Source: an uncultured Eubacteriales bacterium (GTDB lineage Bacteria > Bacillota > Clostridia > Christensenellales > Pumilibacteraceae). From it: a DNA stretch of 8,431 nt. Location: positions 1 through 8,431 of the forward strand of contig USBU01000037.1 of assembly GCA_900553005.1 (NCBI GenBank), written 5' to 3'. The number at the start of each line of letters is the position of its first letter. Positions within the stretch are counted from its first letter, which is position 1. Shown in pieces: positions 6,453 through 8,431 of the stretch. The notes below the pieces were generated by a model that saw nothing but the letters and a program-made list of their open reading frames with translations, did no database searches and had not been told where the DNA came from. Position numbers and translations under genes: made by a program.

Positions 6453-7757
6453 TTATTTTTTTATAATTTCCTCTATAGGACAACCGTCCGCATCAGGAAG
6501 ACTTAAGCCGAGGATTTCAGCTACGGTCGGCGCAAAATCGACAATAGGACGCCGCTCCACAACAGCCCCCTTTACGAAATCCGGACCGCAAGCGATCATT
6601 GTAGGCTGCGGACCTTTGTCTGGAAGATAGCCGTGAGTGGCCGCTCCTCCTCGATAATCGCTGATGTCGCGCTGATGCATTATCTTCCCCGTCCACTCAC
6701 TGCCGAAAGAGGTATATCCGTCAGTCTCAAGCACAAAACTGAAACCGCCTGATAATCTTTCTCTTTTATGCGCTTCCTCTCGCGTCATTACCTCCGAGAA
6801 TCCGTAAAGTCCACTGTCGCACATTTCGATTAGCGTTTTATAAACCGAATCATATGTCGCGCGATCGCTTTCGTCTTTTAAAAATACCTGAGCGGACGCG
6901 CCTACGCCCTTTACAAACGCGTCCCAATCGATAATATTGCCCTTTTCGTCAACGCGAATAAACCCGCGCCGGCAAAGCTCAACGTTAGGCATAGCCCACC
7001 GATCGACATTTATCTGGCCGTGATCGCTCATCATAACGAAATTGGTATTTTCCAGCTCTCCGATTTCGTCAACAGCTTCGATTACGCGCTGAACCCACAG
7101 CGCGGTATGGTCAAGCATATCGTTGACGCGGTCGGAAAACACGCCCGTACTATGACGGAGACTGTCTATTCCGGCCGGGTGCATGACCAAAACGTCCGGG
7201 CGGAAATTCTTTATCATCGATATCCCGCACGAAAACACAAAATCGTCCGCGTAAGGATGCTTGCGTTCCTTTCCGATAAGATAATGAGAATTAGGACGAA
7301 TTATCCTGTCGATAACCTCCTCGGACGAGCCCGCACGGCGAAAAGCATCGAAAATCGTTTCGTTTTCGTTCTGCGTCCAGTACTCGGCTATGTTATAATC
7401 GATATTTTTATCGCACCCGGTTACCGGCCAGAAAACATTGGCCGTAACCAGTCCTTTTTTCTTGGCCGCATCAAGCAGCGTTTCCGCCTTATTAGACGAA
7501 CGGAACCAATGCCAGTCGCAGCTTTTTACCCCCATGATGTCAAGCTCGTTATTATAAACCCCTGTTTTATCGGGATAACAGCCGGTAATCATGGAAGTGT
7601 GCGCCGGATATGTAACCGTCGGATAGATCGTGCGAAACGTTTTTACAAGCGCTCCGCCTCCAATAAGGTACTTAAACGACTGCTTATGTCCGAGATATTC
7701 CAGGTCATCGTACACCATAGCGTCGTGCGAAATAATTACGAATTTACTTTTTTTCAT
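6453..7757 (-). CDS. Alkaline-phosphatase-superfamily phosphodiesterase/nucleotide pyrophosphatase-like protein
   Basis: This 434-residue two-zinc hydrolase is of the type I phosphodiesterase/nucleotide pyrophosphatase kind, which cleaves phosphodiester or phosphomonoester bonds. The full active site is visible: D12 (ISHDAM), Thr nucleophile T49 in PTVTYPAHTSMITG (46-59), D198 and H202 (GIDSLRHSTG), D245-H246 (SDHGQ), and H375 (THGYLP). Threonine rather than the CxPxR motif argues against a sulfatase. No signal peptide or membrane segment is seen, so it is probably cytoplasmic. The start is the ATG at 7757, because GAGGAG lies 7 nt upstream; a longer frame beginning at TTG 7772 starts inside that ribosome binding site. 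The gene begins 20 nt after the sialidase-like gene stops, so they are co-transcribed, and it ends at a strong terminator. Its substrate is unknown: a sugar phosphate, nucleotide sugar or phosphorylated glycan are all possible. Confidence 0.9.
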   Translation of the reverse strand: MKKSKFVIISHDAMVYDDLEYLGHKQSFKYLIGGGALVKTFRTIYPTVTYPAHTSMITGCYPDKTGVYNNELDIMGVKSCDWHWFRSSNKAETLLDAAKKKGLVTANVFWPVTGCDKNIDYNIAEYWTQNENETIFDAFRRAGSSEEVIDRIIRPNSHYLIGKERKHPYADDFVFSCGISMIKNFRPDVLVMHPAGIDSLRHSTGVFSDRVNDMLDHTALWVQRVIEAVDEIGELENTNFVMMSDHGQINVDRWAMPNVELCRRGFIRVDEKGNIIDWDAFVKGVGASAQVFLKDESDRATYDSVYKTLIEMCDSGLYGFSEVMTREEAHKRERLSGGFSFVLETDGYTSFGSEWTGKIMHQRDISDYRGGAATHGYLPDKGPQPTMIACGPDFVKGAVVERRPIVDFAPTVAEILGLSLPDADGCPIEEIIKK

Positions 7758-7764
7758 ATGTCGT

Positions 7765-7770
7765 CTCCTC
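7765..7770 (-). promoter_or_regulatory. Ribosome binding site setting the phosphodiesterase start
   Basis: GAGGAG on the minus strand sits 7 nt before the ATG at 7757. An alternative TTG start at 7772 would overlap this site and add five residues (MRRRH) that are simply its translation, so it is rejected. Confidence 0.85.
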
Positions 7771-7777
7771 AATTTTA

Positions 7778-8385
7778 TTATAATATTACGTCTTTAAGCG
7801 AAAAACGATATCCGCGTATCTGAGCCTTTGGAGCGTCGTCCACAATATAATTAACCACATATATCCGCCCATCGTCCAGCAATGTAAAGCCGGTATAACC
7901 TAAATCCGAAACAGGCGACCGGTCGTAATCCAGCGGCATAATACGCGACGACTGATTTCTGCGTGAAAATTCAACGACGTCCTTATCCGACATAAACGCC
8001 GCAAAAACGTTTTGAGTCCAAGAACCGAGCCAGCCCTTTCCTCCCTGCATGAAGCGATAAGTAATCATAACGATATCATCGTCGACGTATCCAGCGACCG
8101 GCCTGTGACACGCCGGAAGCGGAGCGACGCCAAGCCGTCCGTAGCTTTCCCCGCCGTCGTCTGAAATTACTTTGAACGCATCAAGTCCCTCGCCGGAATT
8201 TTCTCTCAGGAAAACTGCCAGTTTTCCGCTCTTAAGCTGAATCGGAGCTGCCTCGCACAGTTTATATTTTTTATCCTCGGCAACGACGACGGGCCCCGAC
8301 CATGTGGCCCCAAGGTCGTCGCTGTACCAGCTTCTTACCGTATAAAGGTCGTTTTCTCCGCGCGTATGCGCAATAATTATTCTTC
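7778..8385 (-). CDS. BNR/Asp-box sialidase-superfamily protein, 5' end missing
   Basis: Only the C-terminal 201 residues are present, with the reading frame open from the adapter junction (first whole codon at 8383-8381). Numbering from there, two Asp-boxes mark a six-bladed sialidase-type propeller: SDDLGATW (21-28, exact S-x-D-x-G-x-T-W) and the looser SDDGGESY (74-81). Other sialidase-like features are E44 followed by KSGKLAVFLR (51-60), R94, R110 in ITYR, and DLGYTG (160-165) before LDDGRIYVVNY (169-178), where Y163 fits the catalytic tyrosine position. The family includes exo-alpha-sialidases, but many Bacillota members have other or unknown substrates. The gene overlaps nothing and is followed 20 nt later by the phosphodiesterase. 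An internal Met at 8068 might be taken for a start, but family motifs lie upstream of it. The in-frame stop at 8393-8395 belongs to adapter sequence. Any signal peptide would be in the missing part. Confidence 0.85.
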
Positions 8386-8431
8386 CTGTCTCTTATACAC
8401 ATCTCCGAGCCCACGAGACGGAGCTACATCT
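8386..8431. other. Nextera (Tn5) sequencing adapter read-through, not genomic
   Basis: The 19-bp Tn5 mosaic end occupies 8386-8404 and is followed exactly by the rest of the Nextera read-2 adapter (CCGAGCCCACGAGAC, 8405-8419). Next come an 8-base index GGAGCTAC (8420-8427) and ATCT, the start of the P7 sequence. As I recall the kits, this index matches N718. The assembly therefore ran off the end of a library insert. These bases should be trimmed, and the natural sequence ends at about 8385. Confidence 0.98.

Noticed and set aside
7020..7823. Long plus-strand open frame opposite the phosphodiesterase
   Set aside because: The minus strand encodes all metal ligands of a known superfamily in this stretch; the plus-strand translation is rich in Arg, His and Ile and resembles nothing, as expected of an antisense frame.
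8386..8404. Tn5 mosaic end, suggesting a natural transposon insertion
   Set aside because: It is followed at once by the commercial adapter, an index and the P7 start, so it comes from library preparation.
1..8431. CRISPR arrays, tRNA or rRNA genes, toxin-antitoxin pairs or phage genes
   Set aside because: Read through on both strands; no spaced repeats, cloverleaf-like or rRNA-like sequence, or small paired genes were seen.

Overview
The window looks like the end of a metagenomic contig from a low-to-mid GC Bacillota, probably a gut or rumen Clostridia. This rests on strong GGAGG-type ribosome binding sites, near-consensus sigma-A promoters with extended -10 boxes, stem-loop/U-tract terminators, and carbohydrate-active gene content. 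The assignment below phylum is inference only. The last 46 bases (8386-8431) are not genomic: they are a Nextera/Tn5 library adapter with an index, so the natural sequence ends at about 8385.

Layout: one gene is on the plus strand and six are on the minus strand. An AraC-family regulator (75-944, +) converges on a GH78-like alpha-L-rhamnosidase (2995-1133, -), with a hairpin terminator between them. Going up the minus strand there follow an exported SASA-type carbohydrate O-acetylesterase with a C-terminal membrane anchor (4798-3206), a small two-helix membrane protein with a winged-helix-like region and a zinc ribbon (5459-4941), a classical short-chain dehydrogenase/reductase (6329-5559), an alkaline-phosphatase-superfamily phosphodiesterase (7757-6453), and the C-terminal 201 residues of a BNR/Asp-box sialidase-fold protein that runs into the adapter (about 8385-7778).

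Transcription units read from the sequence: the sialidase-like gene and the phosphodiesterase form a two-gene operon (20 nt apart) that ends at an 11-bp-stem terminator. The SDR has its own leader. The zinc-ribbon gene has a strong promoter. The esterase ends at a hairpin terminator, and a strong promoter for the rhamnosidase follows directly. No intergenic gap exceeds about 210 bases.

How the genes may fit together: sialidase-fold, deacetylase and rhamnosidase proteins under a nearby AraC regulator suggest scavenging of decorated plant or host glycans. The esterase would act outside the cell on acetyl groups, and the signal-less rhamnosidase would act on imported oligosaccharides. This is inference. 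Nothing here proves a shared substrate, and I found no clearly new multi-gene system. The less familiar items are the zinc-ribbon membrane protein, the Gly-Cys C-terminal tail of the esterase, and the dyad at the zinc-ribbon promoter.
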